A stretch of DNA of 34,381 nt from Candidatus Scybalousia scybalohippi (GTDB taxonomy: Bacteria > Bacteroidota > Bacteroidia > Bacteroidales > P3), in the NCBI GenBank assembly GCA_018065645.1, contig JAGHSX010000002.1, forward strand, positions 1 through 34,381. The letters are read 5' to 3'. The notes below the pieces were generated by a model. It had not been told where the DNA came from. It ran no database searches and saw nothing but the letters and a program-made list of their open reading frames with translations. A program made the position numbers and the translations under genes. Positions 1-8,194 of the stretch are shown here, piece after piece; the stretch's first letter is position 1; every line of letters starts with the position of its first letter.

Positions 1-110
1 ATTTTACTGAATTAGTGCATATTTTGCACCCTCTCTAGTAAAATCAGTGTTTATATTTTAATCAATTAACTTGATTAGTACCGTAAACTGTAAATATTTG
101 AAGATTTATC

Positions 111-139
111 TTTACACAAACTCCTTAAGTCTATATAAT
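111..139 (+). promoter_or_regulatory. sigma70-type promoter TTTACA-N17-TATAAT
   Basis: -35 111-116, -10 134-139. Confidence 0.75.
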
Positions 140-179
140 GGTTTTAAATCCACTGTTATATAAATTTAAGGAGTTTTTA

Positions 180-1667
180 ATGTCTACAAAACAACATTTC
201 ACACCAACTGAGGAACAACAAATCATATTAGATTCATTTCAAAACCATGAAGTGATTAAAATTAATGCGGTTGCAGGTTCTGGAAAGAGTTCAACTTTAA
301 GATTACTAGCAGAGAATAACCCTGTTAAATCTTTGTATATTTGCTTCAATAAGCAAAATGCGGTATTAGCACAACAGAGTTTCCCTCCACATACAGAGTG
401 TAGAACTGTTCATTCTCTAGCTTATGCCACTTTTGGTAAGTTGTTAGCACATAAGATCACTTATAAAGACTCTTATTATGTTAATCGAGGAAGAACACCG
501 AAAGAGATAGTCAATTTATATTCAATTTCAGATTACAGAAAAAATAAAGTTTTAGTTTCAGCTATTCAGATTGCTTTGTTTGCAAAGAAAACTGTAGAGG
601 TGTTTCAAAATACTGCTTACGATAAAGTGACACTGGATTGCATATCAAAAGATGTAGTTGAAAGATTAATTACATTAAAGGATAGTGCTAAAACAGAGGT
701 GTTAAGTTTAGTATTACGTTATGCTAAGAAGCTTTGGTTAGATAAGGTTGATCCTCACTCTAAAGTTAAAGCAGATCATGATACTTATCAAAAACTATTT
801 CAACTATCCTCTCCAAAGTTAGATTTTGATATAATTTACTTAGATGAAGCTCAAGATTCCTCTCCTGTTGTTTTAGATATTATTTCAAAACAGGCTAAAG
901 CTAAGAAAGTTTATGTTGGTGACTCATATCAAAGTATCTATGCTTTCCGACAAGCTGTTAATGCTATGGATATGATTGACGCTCCCACATTCTTGCTTTC
1001 TAAGTCTTTTAGATATGGAGATGAAATTGCTAAGATTGCCACTAAGATCATTAGAGATAAAATCACTGTTCAAGGGTTAGAAACAATCAAATCAGTTGTT
1101 AATGTTTTCGATGAAAAGAAATATACAATGGTGTTTAGAACTAATTCATGTCTTTTAGAGTATGCTGTTGATTTAATATCGCAAGGGGTTTCTATCAAGT
1201 GTGAGATTGATCCTAAGAAGTTCCAAAGTTTAATTTACTCCACCTACTATCTAAAGAAAGGTGAGTTGAATAAGATTAAGGATGATGAGGTTTCTGTTTA
1301 TGGTAATTTTGAGGAGATGTTAGAAGATTCTAAAAACAACCCTGAATCAAAAAGATTGGTTAATATTGTTTTGACAGGTAAGATGTTTGAATACAACAAA
1401 GCTTTAGATCAACTTATTAAGACCAAAGAGAATAAGAAGTTTGATGTTCTTCTAACAACAGCCCATAAGTCTAAAGGTATGGAGTGGGACAATGTTAAGA
1501 TTGCTGAAGATTTTAAAATTGATGTTATTACAGCAGATGTTGATAGTGTTGAATACAACCAACAAGAAGTTAATTTGTTTTACGTTGCTTGTACACGAAG
1601 TGTTAAGAAGTTAGAGCTTCCACAAGAATATGTGGACTATTTAGAATGCGTTAAAAAGGAGGATTAA
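180..1667 (+). CDS. Superfamily 1 (UvrD/Rep-like) DNA helicase
   Basis: Walker A VAGSGKSS, Walker B IIYLDEAQD, VYVGDSYQSIYAFR, TTAHKSKGMEWD, NLFYVACTR. ATG at 180 after TTTAAGGAG preferred over tracker start 138, which lies in the promoter. Confidence 0.9.
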   Translation: MSTKQHFTPTEEQQIILDSFQNHEVIKINAVAGSGKSSTLRLLAENNPVKSLYICFNKQNAVLAQQSFPPHTECRTVHSLAYATFGKLLAHKITYKDSYYVNRGRTPKEIVNLYSISDYRKNKVLVSAIQIALFAKKTVEVFQNTAYDKVTLDCISKDVVERLITLKDSAKTEVLSLVLRYAKKLWLDKVDPHSKVKADHDTYQKLFQLSSPKLDFDIIYLDEAQDSSPVVLDIISKQAKAKKVYVGDSYQSIYAFRQAVNAMDMIDAPTFLLSKSFRYGDEIAKIATKIIRDKITVQGLETIKSVVNVFDEKKYTMVFRTNSCLLEYAVDLISQGVSIKCEIDPKKFQSLIYSTYYLKKGELNKIKDDEVSVYGNFEEMLEDSKNNPESKRLVNIVLTGKMFEYNKALDQLIKTKENKKFDVLLTTAHKSKGMEWDNVKIAEDFKIDVITADVDSVEYNQQEVNLFYVACTRSVKKLELPQEYVDYLECVKKED

Positions 1668-1669
1668 AA

Positions 1670-2452
1670 TTGAGTAGTGAAGATTTAAATATGGATGAAT
1701 ACTTAGACTACATCACAGGGGATGACTACAGAAAGGAACAAATCAAGAAGCTTACTGAGAATCACAGAGCTTTAAAATCACTACAGTATGAGAATATGGG
1801 AATCCTAAAATCTTTTGCTGACACAGAGAATAACGAGAAACTTTTATCTGTTGTCAATAAGGTATGGAGTGGTGTTCTTGGTTCAGATACAGAGGTTAAT
1901 TCTGTAGATGATATTGTTAATAAGTCCTTAGAGTCTGATGAAACAATTAAGTTTTTGAACGATCATAGGAATAAAAGCTACTTCCCTTCGGGGAAAGTTT
2001 TTGAAGAACACCTCAAACACCCTGTTCAGAAACAACTGACGAAGAAGAAGTACTTAAGTAAACGTGAAGCTAAGAAACAGAAGACCCCTATGCAAACAAT
2101 TAATTATGTGTACAACGCTAAAAACTCTAGCGATAAAGATGACAGAATGTTGAAGATTGAGAAGTCTTTAGAGGAGGCTCATTATATGATATCATTGTTA
2201 GCTGTGAATCAAACAGAACTAGGTGTACAGGTAGATCAGAGCAATGTTGTTCTTAAGGAGGTTCAAGATAGGTTATGTTTTGTTGAAAAGCACATCAAAG
2301 ATGGGAGGAAATTAAAATTATACGCCCTATATACTTCAGCCAAGAAACTGACAACTAAACAAATGTCAGAGGAGCTTGGTGTTAGTTTAAGAACCACTAA
2401 GTATTGGTTGAAAGAAATGCGAGAACAAGGTTTGATTGATCAGGAGATTTAA
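1670..2452 (+). CDS. HTH DNA-binding protein, possible regulator
   Basis: C-terminal LTTKQMSEELGVSLRTTKYWLKEMREQGLI (winged-HTH style); TTG start after AAGGAGG. Confidence 0.6.
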   Translation: MSSEDLNMDEYLDYITGDDYRKEQIKKLTENHRALKSLQYENMGILKSFADTENNEKLLSVVNKVWSGVLGSDTEVNSVDDIVNKSLESDETIKFLNDHRNKSYFPSGKVFEEHLKHPVQKQLTKKKYLSKREAKKQKTPMQTINYVYNAKNSSDKDDRMLKIEKSLEEAHYMISLLAVNQTELGVQVDQSNVVLKEVQDRLCFVEKHIKDGRKLKLYALYTSAKKLTTKQMSEELGVSLRTTKYWLKEMREQGLIDQEI

Positions 2453-2513
2453 CCATGTTCCCATAACCCCACCTCCCACCACACAACTTTTAGAATTATT
2501 TTCAAATAACGTG

Positions 2514-2542
2514 TTGCATCTTATTAATTAATTTAGTAAGAT
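2514..2542 (+). promoter_or_regulatory. promoter TTGCAT-N17-TAAGAT inside a terminator-like hairpin
   Basis: -35 2514-2519, -10 2537-2542. Confidence 0.5.
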
Positions 2543-2550
2543 GTTTTTAT
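2517..2550 (+). terminator. terminator-like hairpin CATCTTA/TAAGATG + TTTTTATT
   Basis: stem 2517-2523/2537-2543. Confidence 0.5.
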
Positions 2551-2602
2551 TGGACAAGACAACAGCTCCTAACGGAGCTTTTACCAACTCAGGAGATTCA
2601 AA

Positions 2603-2827
2603 ATGTTTAATCCACAAGTTAAAAACTTATTTTTCGTTAATGGAAACTTATCTTACGAGGGTTTTATTATTGAACATGAACACGGTGTTGGTTATGAATC
2701 TTATGGTGATTACTCTTGGTTGGAGTTTCGAGCAGTTAATCGAGAAGGTAAGTGCTTATCAGGGGAAACACTTGAGGAAATTATTACCAAAATAGACGAT
2801 TACGTTAAAGAATCTGAGGAGATTTAA
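2603..2827 (+). CDS. hypothetical protein
   Basis: ORF with SD (AGGAGATTCAAAATG), preferred over overlapping 2541..2795. Confidence 0.65.
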   Translation: MFNPQVKNLFFVNGNLSYEGFIIEHEHGVGYESYGDYSWLEFRAVNREGKCLSGETLEEIITKIDDYVKESEEI

Positions 2828-2828
2828 A

Positions 2829-3035
2829 ATGAAACTGAATAAATTATTAGAGTTAATTGAGAAACACAACATCCCTAAAGATGTTCACCTACTAAGTGAT
2901 AGTGGTTGGGAATGTAGTGCTACACAAATGAATGGTGTTTACTACAACCAAAAGGAGAATACTTTAGTGTTTACTCAAGAGAGTGGTGGACATGGAAATT
3001 ATTATGGTAAGAAAGATTGGGTTATTATTAATTAA
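2829..3035 (+). CDS. hypothetical protein
   Basis: ORF with GAGGAGATTTAAAATG. Confidence 0.65.
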   Translation: MKLNKLLELIEKHNIPKDVHLLSDSGWECSATQMNGVYYNQKENTLVFTQESGGHGNYYGKKDWVIIN

Positions 3036-3050
3036 TTTAGGAGATTTAAA

Positions 3051-3422
3051 ATGAATAAAGTACAGGTAATTTTACTAGAGAATGGTTTTGATATTACAAA
3101 AAAAGACCCTTCAACAAGTATTGTAAACTCAAATTGGTTTGCACTAAAACACAGCTTATCGAATAAAGAATGCTTAGCAAACAAAACACCTCCTAAGATG
3201 TGGGTGTCAGAATATGCTAAGGGTAAATACACTGTTGTTAAAGATCGAGTATGTGAAGATTCAGAAAAAGTTTACAGCGCATCTATTCACGGTATGAGTG
3301 ATGTCGGTTGGATTAACATTGAGTTCTATCCAATATTTGAAGATGACATTTTAAATAACTACCAAGAGATTGAGAATCGATTAATTAAAGCTTGGGAAGC
3401 AAGTTGGAGTGATGAAGTATGA
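3051..3422 (+). CDS. hypothetical protein
   Basis: ORF with TTAGGAGATTTAAAATG. Confidence 0.65.
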   Translation: MNKVQVILLENGFDITKKDPSTSIVNSNWFALKHSLSNKECLANKTPPKMWVSEYAKGKYTVVKDRVCEDSEKVYSASIHGMSDVGWINIEFYPIFEDDILNNYQEIENRLIKAWEASWSDEV

Positions 3423-3616
3423 AATTCAATCTTAATGTAAAAATCCCTGAATATGTTGAAGAGTGTACTCATGGTGTTATTGCTTACGAAGAAGTATCTC
3501 TGAATTGTCGCAGATCTACTGATGAAGTTGTTATTTCTCAGAACCTCGACAACATCTTTATGTCAGAAGATCAAGCTGAACAGTTATATTTACATTTAAA
3601 AAGTGTTTTTGAATAA
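3419..3616 (+). CDS. hypothetical protein
   Basis: ORF overlapping upstream stop (ATGA). Confidence 0.6.
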   Translation: MKFNLNVKIPEYVEECTHGVIAYEEVSLNCRRSTDEVVISQNLDNIFMSEDQAEQLYLHLKSVFE

Positions 3617-3631
3617 ACTTATTCAAACATA

Positions 3632-3660
3632 TTGCAAACAACTACAATTTATATTAATAT
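3632..3660 (+). promoter_or_regulatory. promoter TTGCAA-N17-TAATAT
   Basis: -35 3632-3637, -10 3655-3660; predicted TSS falls in the following terminator arm. Confidence 0.55.
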
Positions 3661-3661
3661 G

Positions 3662-3693
3662 AAGGCGTATCGAAAGGTGCGCTTTATTTTTTT
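3662..3693 (+). terminator. strong intrinsic terminator, 10-bp stem with G-U pairs, GAAA loop, U-tract
   Basis: AAGGCGTATC GAAA GGTGCGCTTT ATTTTTTT. Confidence 0.85.
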
Positions 3694-3718
3694 ATTTAGG
3701 AATTTTTAGGAGAATGGT

Positions 3719-4090
3719 ATGAGTAAAGCTGAAAGAGAGTCTTACGGTTATGTTGATCAGACATGTCCTATTGTTGATTCATTAACTCAAACTTGTTTGG
3801 AGCTTATCCAAAAAGACTTAGAAGAAAGTTTATGCTTCCTAAGTAAAAACCTAATTGATGGTGTAGGGGATAAGATTCAATACCGAGTGGAAACATTAAT
3901 AGGTAAGATCAAGGAGAATGCTACTGAACCTTTACGATGCGCTCTAATTGATGTAATATGTGAAAAACAAATAGCAGAAGATGATCGTGATGAAGCATTA
4001 AACTTAGCGGATAAGTGGTCAGATGAAAAAGATAGTGCTGAAAGTGATTGTGAATACTGGAAAAGCTTATACGAACAGAAAGAAAACTAG
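3719..4090 (+). CDS. hypothetical protein, coiled-coil C-terminus
   Basis: ORF with TAGGAGAATGGTATG. Confidence 0.65.
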   Translation: MSKAERESYGYVDQTCPIVDSLTQTCLELIQKDLEESLCFLSKNLIDGVGDKIQYRVETLIGKIKENATEPLRCALIDVICEKQIAEDDRDEALNLADKWSDEKDSAESDCEYWKSLYEQKEN

Positions 4091-4113
4091 TCGTAAAGCC
4101 TGTATCTCACTTG

Positions 4114-4142
4114 TTGAAAACTTATAAGTAAATAAATAAAGT
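4114..4142 (+). promoter_or_regulatory. promoter TTGAAA-N17-TAAAGT
   Basis: -10 overlaps first stem bases of hairpin 4141-4154. Confidence 0.35.
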
Positions 4143-4161
4143 GACTTCTGTCACATTTTAT
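4141..4161 (+). terminator. hairpin GTGAC-TTCT-GTCAC + ATTTTATT
   Basis: short intrinsic terminator-like structure. Confidence 0.5.
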
Positions 4162-4184
4162 TAACTTAAAGTAAACACAACTAC

Positions 4185-4260
4185 AACCCAACTACTATTG
4201 ATTATTAACCCGAAGTGTGCTAAACATTAAGGTAATTTCAATAGTAGTTGGGTTTCTTTT
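4185..4260 (+). terminator. 17-bp perfect inverted repeat with 36-nt loop and U-rich tail
   Basis: AACCCAACTACTATTGA (4185-4201) / TCAATAGTAGTTGGGTT (4238-4254) then TCTTTTTG. Confidence 0.7.
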
Positions 4261-4301
4261 TGTCTAAGATTCCCTGTAAGTACATACAAGAGGAATCTAA
4301 T

Positions 4302-4577
4302 ATGAAAGACTTTGGATATAATAAAGATAATAAAAGTTCTGATAAGAACCAAACACAACACCCTTCAGATGAGCTTGATTCTAAAGAATCTAAGCGTATC
4401 GTCTCCGACGACCGCTATCACGTAGCTTTAGCATTAATCCTTTGGGTGGCATCATACTTAATAAATAAAGGTTTTGGGTTTGAAGCAGGAACTAAAGAGA
4501 ATGGTGTGGTGATCACTATTGGTGTTCTTATATGGTTGGTGGTGACACTACACGATTACTTTAAAAATCGCCAATAG
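4302..4577 (+). CDS. hypothetical membrane protein (2 predicted TM segments)
   Basis: ORF with AAGAGGAATCTAATATG; hydrophobic segments VALALILWVASYLI and VVITIGVLIWLVVTL. Confidence 0.6.
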   Translation: MKDFGYNKDNKSSDKNQTQHPSDELDSKESKRIVSDDRYHVALALILWVASYLINKGFGFEAGTKENGVVITIGVLIWLVVTLHDYFKNRQ

Positions 4578-4698
4578 GCGATGTCGTAGTCTTTGACTAC
4601 TTCAGGCAGTGATCTTTGATCACCTACTGTAGACAACAATAAAACATCCTGATAGAATGCAATATCAATTCAAGATATACATCTTCAGGAGAACATTA

Positions 4699-4905
4699 AT
4701 GAACACTTTAATAACTACTACACAATCTAACACGACAGTATCTTTAAACTTCCAAAACGAAGGGTACTGTATCCACGTTAAAGATGCTTCAGGGAATGAG
4801 ATTAATACATCCTTTGGTTTTGGTTACTTAGGTTTTAAGAATGCTCGTAAGGCTTTTGAAGTAGCTTCAGGAGTTTGTTTTAAAGAGGTTCGGAAGGGTT
4901 TATAG
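4699..4905 (+). CDS. hypothetical protein
   Basis: ORF with CAGGAGAACATTAATG. Confidence 0.6.
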   Translation: MNTLITTTQSNTTVSLNFQNEGYCIHVKDASGNEINTSFGFGYLGFKNARKAFEVASGVCFKEVRKGL

Positions 4906-4927
4906 TGGAAATTTTAGGGTAATTATT

Positions 4928-4954
4928 AGGAGCTTTTATAGCTCCTTTTATTTT
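4928..4954 (+). terminator. rightward terminator
   Basis: AGGAGC-TTTTATA-GCTCCT-TTTATTTT. Confidence 0.8.
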
Positions 4955-4992
4955 GTCTGTTATTCGTGGGAGGTTATTAAATTCTATGCAAT

Positions 4993-5016
4993 AAAAAACC
5001 ACTGCTAGAGTGGTTT
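4993..5016 (-). terminator. leftward terminator
   Basis: minus strand AAACCACT-CTAGC-AGTGGTTTTTT. Confidence 0.85.
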
Positions 5017-5205
5017 GATGTTTCCTGATACTGGTGTGCAGTAAACCCATTTATCTTGATACCATAAGAATTGTTCTTTTACGTTTGGAAATCCACGACC
5101 AACTTCTATGAAATCAATTCTGTAGTAAGCCACCAATTCTTTATGGTTTTTATATTCTTTGTAATGCGTAGCCCCCTTCGGAGCGTTCTTTTTAATGTCG
5201 GTCAT
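5005..5205 (-). CDS. hypothetical protein
   Basis: ORF; stop codon lies in the loop of the 3' terminator. Confidence 0.6.
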   Translation of the reverse strand: MTDIKKNAPKGATHYKEYKNHKELVAYYRIDFIEVGRGFPNVKEQFLWYQDKWVYCTPVSGNIKPL

Positions 5206-5465
5206 TTTAGAAGCTCCTGAACCTCTGATTTATCAAAACCGCAACTATCAACTAGGTATTTAGAAACAGTATCAATCCTTTTCTGCTGTTCTAAAAGTTC
5301 TTTGTGAACTTCTTGGAAAGTATACCAAGCCATATCCAAAGCCGTTTCAATCGCACTGTCATCAATGTTTGGGCATAAATACCAATCACCCTTATCACAG
5401 TAAAAAGCATTACCTTCCTGTATTAAATTAGCTATCTCAGGCAACTTCTCGAATTGTTCTCTCAT
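5202..5465 (-). CDS. hypothetical protein
   Basis: ORF, start at MREQFEKL. Confidence 0.55.
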   Translation of the reverse strand: MREQFEKLPEIANLIQEGNAFYCDKGDWYLCPNIDDSAIETALDMAWYTFQEVHKELLEQQKRIDTVSKYLVDSCGFDKSEVQELLK

Positions 5466-5466
5466 T

Positions 5467-5685
5467 TCAAAATTCCTCCGCATAACCATTCTTTAATTCA
5501 TCTTCAGTAGCTAATCTCATATTACTGTAGCACTCCGAAATCTTACACTTTGAAACTTTCTGACCTTCCTCCTTATCGATCAAAAACTCCCATTTATCAG
5601 AATCAGTATCATGACAAATATAGTAGACATTATTATTCCAACGTCTAACCACAGCATCACCAACTTTAAAGTTACTATGTTTCAT
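5467..5685 (-). CDS. hypothetical protein
   Basis: ORF, start MKHSNF after CAGGAGTTTTGAA. Confidence 0.6.
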   Translation of the reverse strand: MKHSNFKVGDAVVRRWNNNVYYICHDTDSDKWEFLIDKEEGQKVSKCKISECYSNMRLATEDELKNGYAEEF

Positions 5686-5807
5686 TTCAAAACTCCTGTC
5701 CAAACAAAACAACAAAGCATAACAAAACCACCACTAATATAGCCGAACATAAAAGGCTTAAAATTATCTGCAAGATATAAAGCGAAATTCAATAACTGTT
5801 TACGCAT
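5682..5807 (-). CDS. 41-aa putative membrane protein (not in track)
   Basis: MRKQLLNFALYLADNFKPFMFGYISGGFVMLCCFVWTGVLK; SD CAGGAGAG; overlaps both neighbours by a few nt (ATGA style). Confidence 0.5.
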   Translation of the reverse strand: MRKQLLNFALYLADNFKPFMFGYISGGFVMLCCFVWTGVLK

Positions 5808-6039
5808 TTACACTCTCCTGAATATCTATAACAGTTATAAGTCTACCCTCATCCCTATTTACACGGCGAGATAGATCAACAAGAAAAAACCAATCATTCT
5901 TCGACTTATTCTTAATCGCTAGAGTTGCACTCTCAATGGAATCATAAGAACCATCCAACCAACCACCCTCATCAGATATAACAAAAGAAGCATCAATTTT
6001 GTGAATCTTACCACCACGAACTCTTGTAATGTTATTCAT
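5800..6039 (-). CDS. hypothetical protein
   Basis: ORF, start MNNITRVR. Confidence 0.55.
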   Translation of the reverse strand: MNNITRVRGGKIHKIDASFVISDEGGWLDGSYDSIESATLAIKNKSKNDWFFLVDLSRRVNRDEGRLITVIDIQESVNA

Positions 6040-6370
6040 TTTCCACACTCTCCACAAGTTGAATGGCTACAGATAACTCCTCATGACCGTCAGGGATAGG
6101 GTGATTACTCCCATGATAAGCATTGCAGATAGTTTTACTTGCTTCTTCCAACCCACCAAAACCATCCACTAACTCATAACTTTCAACAAGGCGTTTAAGA
6201 TCTTCAACAGAAATAGCCACACCACCGCCATGATTATCATAAGAGTGACCCAGAATATTATTTAAGCAAAAAAACTTATATTCTTTAGCATCACTAATAA
6301 TACCTCTAATATCTTTCATGCCATCCTCAAGTAACCAAGGATTATCTTTCACAAACTCAACAGCTTTCAT
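6032..6370 (-). CDS. hypothetical protein
   Basis: ORF, start MKAVEF after GGGAGGAAGTAAA. Confidence 0.6.
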   Translation of the reverse strand: MKAVEFVKDNPWLLEDGMKDIRGIISDAKEYKFFCLNNILGHSYDNHGGGVAISVEDLKRLVESYELVDGFGGLEEASKTICNAYHGSNHPIPDGHEELSVAIQLVESVENE

Positions 6371-6708
6371 TTTACTTCCTCCCAAATTCCAAACACACGA
6401 CTCTTGTCTTTCAACAAGTTTAAATCAAAATTACTTAGAGAAGAAAAAGATTGGTATGTATTATCTGTGTACTTCTCTAACACCTGAATATATTGATCTT
6501 TATCCAACTCGTTCATGATGTTGCTCAGAGTTAATTGGTGAAAGAAATACTCAGGACGTTCTCTAAAGTAGTACGGAGCAGATGTAAATAATACGGTTGA
6601 AGGGTGAAAACTCCCTACTGTGAAATCAACCCAACTCTTACCATCCTTACTGTATTGAATACCTTTATTATTCAACAACAACTCACAAGCTTCTAACCGT
6701 GTAATCAT
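6367..6708 (-). CDS. hypothetical protein, common phage accessory type
   Basis: ACELLLNNKGIQYSKDGKSWVDF...YYFRERPEYF resembles the architecture of 33340..33648. Confidence 0.55.
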   Translation of the reverse strand: MITRLEACELLLNNKGIQYSKDGKSWVDFTVGSFHPSTVLFTSAPYYFRERPEYFFHQLTLSNIMNELDKDQYIQVLEKYTDNTYQSFSSLSNFDLNLLKDKSRVFGIWEEVK

Positions 6709-6868
6709 TCCCATCCTCCATAAACTTAGATAAAATAGCAATCAATTCTTTAGCTTGTTTCTGGTCTAATACAACATGATCTTCACCTTGTATCAAATGA
6801 ATATCACCATCATCGTCAACACTTACTTCTATTTCCTGACAATATGTCATAGATATTACTGTTTTCAT
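6683..6868 (-). CDS. hypothetical protein
   Basis: ORF. Confidence 0.55.
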   Translation of the reverse strand: MKTVISMTYCQEIEVSVDDDGDIHLIQGEDHVVLDQKQAKELIAILSKFMEDGNDYTVRSL

Positions 6869-6877
6869 ATCAACACC

Positions 6878-7264
6878 TCACCATCCTTCCATTGTTTGTA
6901 TTTCTTCAATCTTCAAATCAACCAATTCCTGCATAACTTTATCCTCAATCTCAATCTTCAATTCATCGGAAATATAAGAGTCAACAACATTCTCATCTAA
7001 ATCATAAACATCATAAGTGAATGAGAAAACATCTTCTCGGTTATCACCAATAAAACTACTTCCTACAACACCATAAGAATCATTATGGAACTCTAAATCA
7101 TTAAACCCTTTAACATTAACTTCAACACTATAGTCAACACCAAGTTTGAAGTTGTTAGATAATTCTTGGAAGTGAGTTACTTCTACAATGAAGTTATCAT
7201 TCTCAATCATATCGATTGAATCAATTGTTGTATTGCTTTTCAATAAAGTAATCATGTCATCCAC
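6878..7264 (-). CDS. hypothetical acidic protein
   Basis: ORF downstream of a strong promoter at 7309-7337. Confidence 0.6.
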   Translation of the reverse strand: MDDMITLLKSNTTIDSIDMIENDNFIVEVTHFQELSNNFKLGVDYSVEVNVKGFNDLEFHNDSYGVVGSSFIGDNREDVFSFTYDVYDLDENVVDSYISDELKIEIEDKVMQELVDLKIEEIQTMEGW

Positions 7265-7308
7265 CTCTTGGTTAGTATCTTCAACAACATCGTTGTCTGT
7301 ATGGTTTT

Positions 7309-7337
7309 ATATTAGACGTAAAAAAGCAGAGAGTCAA
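7309..7337 (-). promoter_or_regulatory. promoter TTGACT-N17-TAATAT
   Basis: -35 7332-7337, -10 7309-7314; overlaps terminator arm. Confidence 0.75.
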
Positions 7338-7378
7338 CATCAAATAACTAAAAAGTTAAATAATATTTCTCTCTGCTT
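7319..7378 (-). terminator. leftward terminator AAGCAGAGAG/CTCTCTGCTT + T-tract, 35-nt loop
   Basis: arms 7369-7378 and 7324-7333. Confidence 0.65.
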
Positions 7379-7426
7379 ATTGTAGAAGTTAAGTGTCTTT
7401 AGATGCTAATCTAATAACTTTAGTTA

Positions 7427-7663
7427 TTAATCTAAGATTTCTAGATGTTCTTCCCAAAACCATAAACCATAGTGAGTATCATAATACCACCAACCAAGAA
7501 CATCTAAATCAATCTTATGAGAGAACTCTAGTTGCTCTCCAATGTACTCTCCATCAATCACCTCTGCAATAACCGTATGATGCATTTCTGAGGCTGTGGT
7601 GAGTGTTAGAGGGCGATTAGGAGGGTTCTGTGTACCAACCTCTAGGTTATTCGTTATCAGCAT
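7427..7663 (-). CDS. hypothetical protein
   Basis: ORF, start MLITNN after TTGGAG. Confidence 0.55.
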   Translation of the reverse strand: MLITNNLEVGTQNPPNRPLTLTTASEMHHTVIAEVIDGEYIGEQLEFSHKIDLDVLGWWYYDTHYGLWFWEEHLEILD

Positions 7664-7706
7664 TGTATGCTCCAATCACGGCTTTGTATCCTTGTTCAGT
7701 TTTCAT
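7647..7706 (-). CDS. 19-aa micro-ORF (MKTEQGYKAVIGAYNADNE)
   Basis: ATG with AAAGGAAACCAAA upstream; nested between 7696..7911 and 7427..7663. Confidence 0.25.
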   Translation of the reverse strand: MKTEQGYKAVIGAYNADNE

Positions 7707-7911
7707 TTTGGTTTCCTTTTAATAATCCTAAAACAACTTCGTGTGACTTGGTGAATGAATGTTTTAAATAGTGTTCAGCGTTATCAATCCGCTTCTGCAA
7801 TTCATCAATCTCTTGTTGTCTTGCCTCCCAACCTTTCTTAGCAACCCACTTATCATCCTCTGCATACAAAATACGCTTTTGACTCTCAAACCACTCATCA
7901 AAACTTTTCAT
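7696..7911 (-). CDS. hypothetical protein
   Basis: ORF, start MKSFDEW after GAGGTGTTGT. Confidence 0.6.
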   Translation of the reverse strand: MKSFDEWFESQKRILYAEDDKWVAKKGWEARQQEIDELQKRIDNAEHYLKHSFTKSHEVVLGLLKGNQNEN

Positions 7912-7919
7912 ACAACACC

Positions 7920-8063
7920 TCACTTTGATCTTCGTACTGTATATTGAGCTTTACAAGAATTACAAACATACTTATCATCACAACCCTCTTTCTTTCTAAA
8001 TACATTACAACCACAATCACAGTAAAAACATTCATCTTTTAGAAACAACATTTCATCTTTCAT
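7920..8063 (-). CDS. 47-aa zinc-ribbon-like protein (not in track)
   Basis: MKDEMLFLKDECFYCDCGCNVFRKKEGCDDKYVCNSCKAQYTVRRSK; paired CxCxC / CxxC knuckles; SD GAGGTGTTGT. Confidence 0.55.
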   Translation of the reverse strand: MKDEMLFLKDECFYCDCGCNVFRKKEGCDDKYVCNSCKAQYTVRRSK

Positions 8064-8071
8064 ACAACACC

Positions 8072-8194
8072 TCAATCTTTACACATTAGTAGAATACAAA
8101 ACATCGTTAAGTTCAACACCTGCATTGGTGATACTTCGTATAGTAACCAAATAAGGTTTAAACATACTAACCCAAAAATAATTGTTTGTTTCAT
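8072..8194 (-). CDS. 40-aa putative membrane peptide (not in track)
   Basis: MKQTIIFGLVCLNLIWLLYEVSPMQVLNLTMFCILLMCKD; ATGA overlap with upstream ORF. Confidence 0.45.
   Translation of the reverse strand: MKQTIIFGLVCLNLIWLLYEVSPMQVLNLTMFCILLMCKD

Noticed and set aside
2541-2795. 84-aa ORF in another frame
   Set aside because: Overlaps the better SD-led ORF 2603..2827 and starts inside the terminator/promoter hairpin
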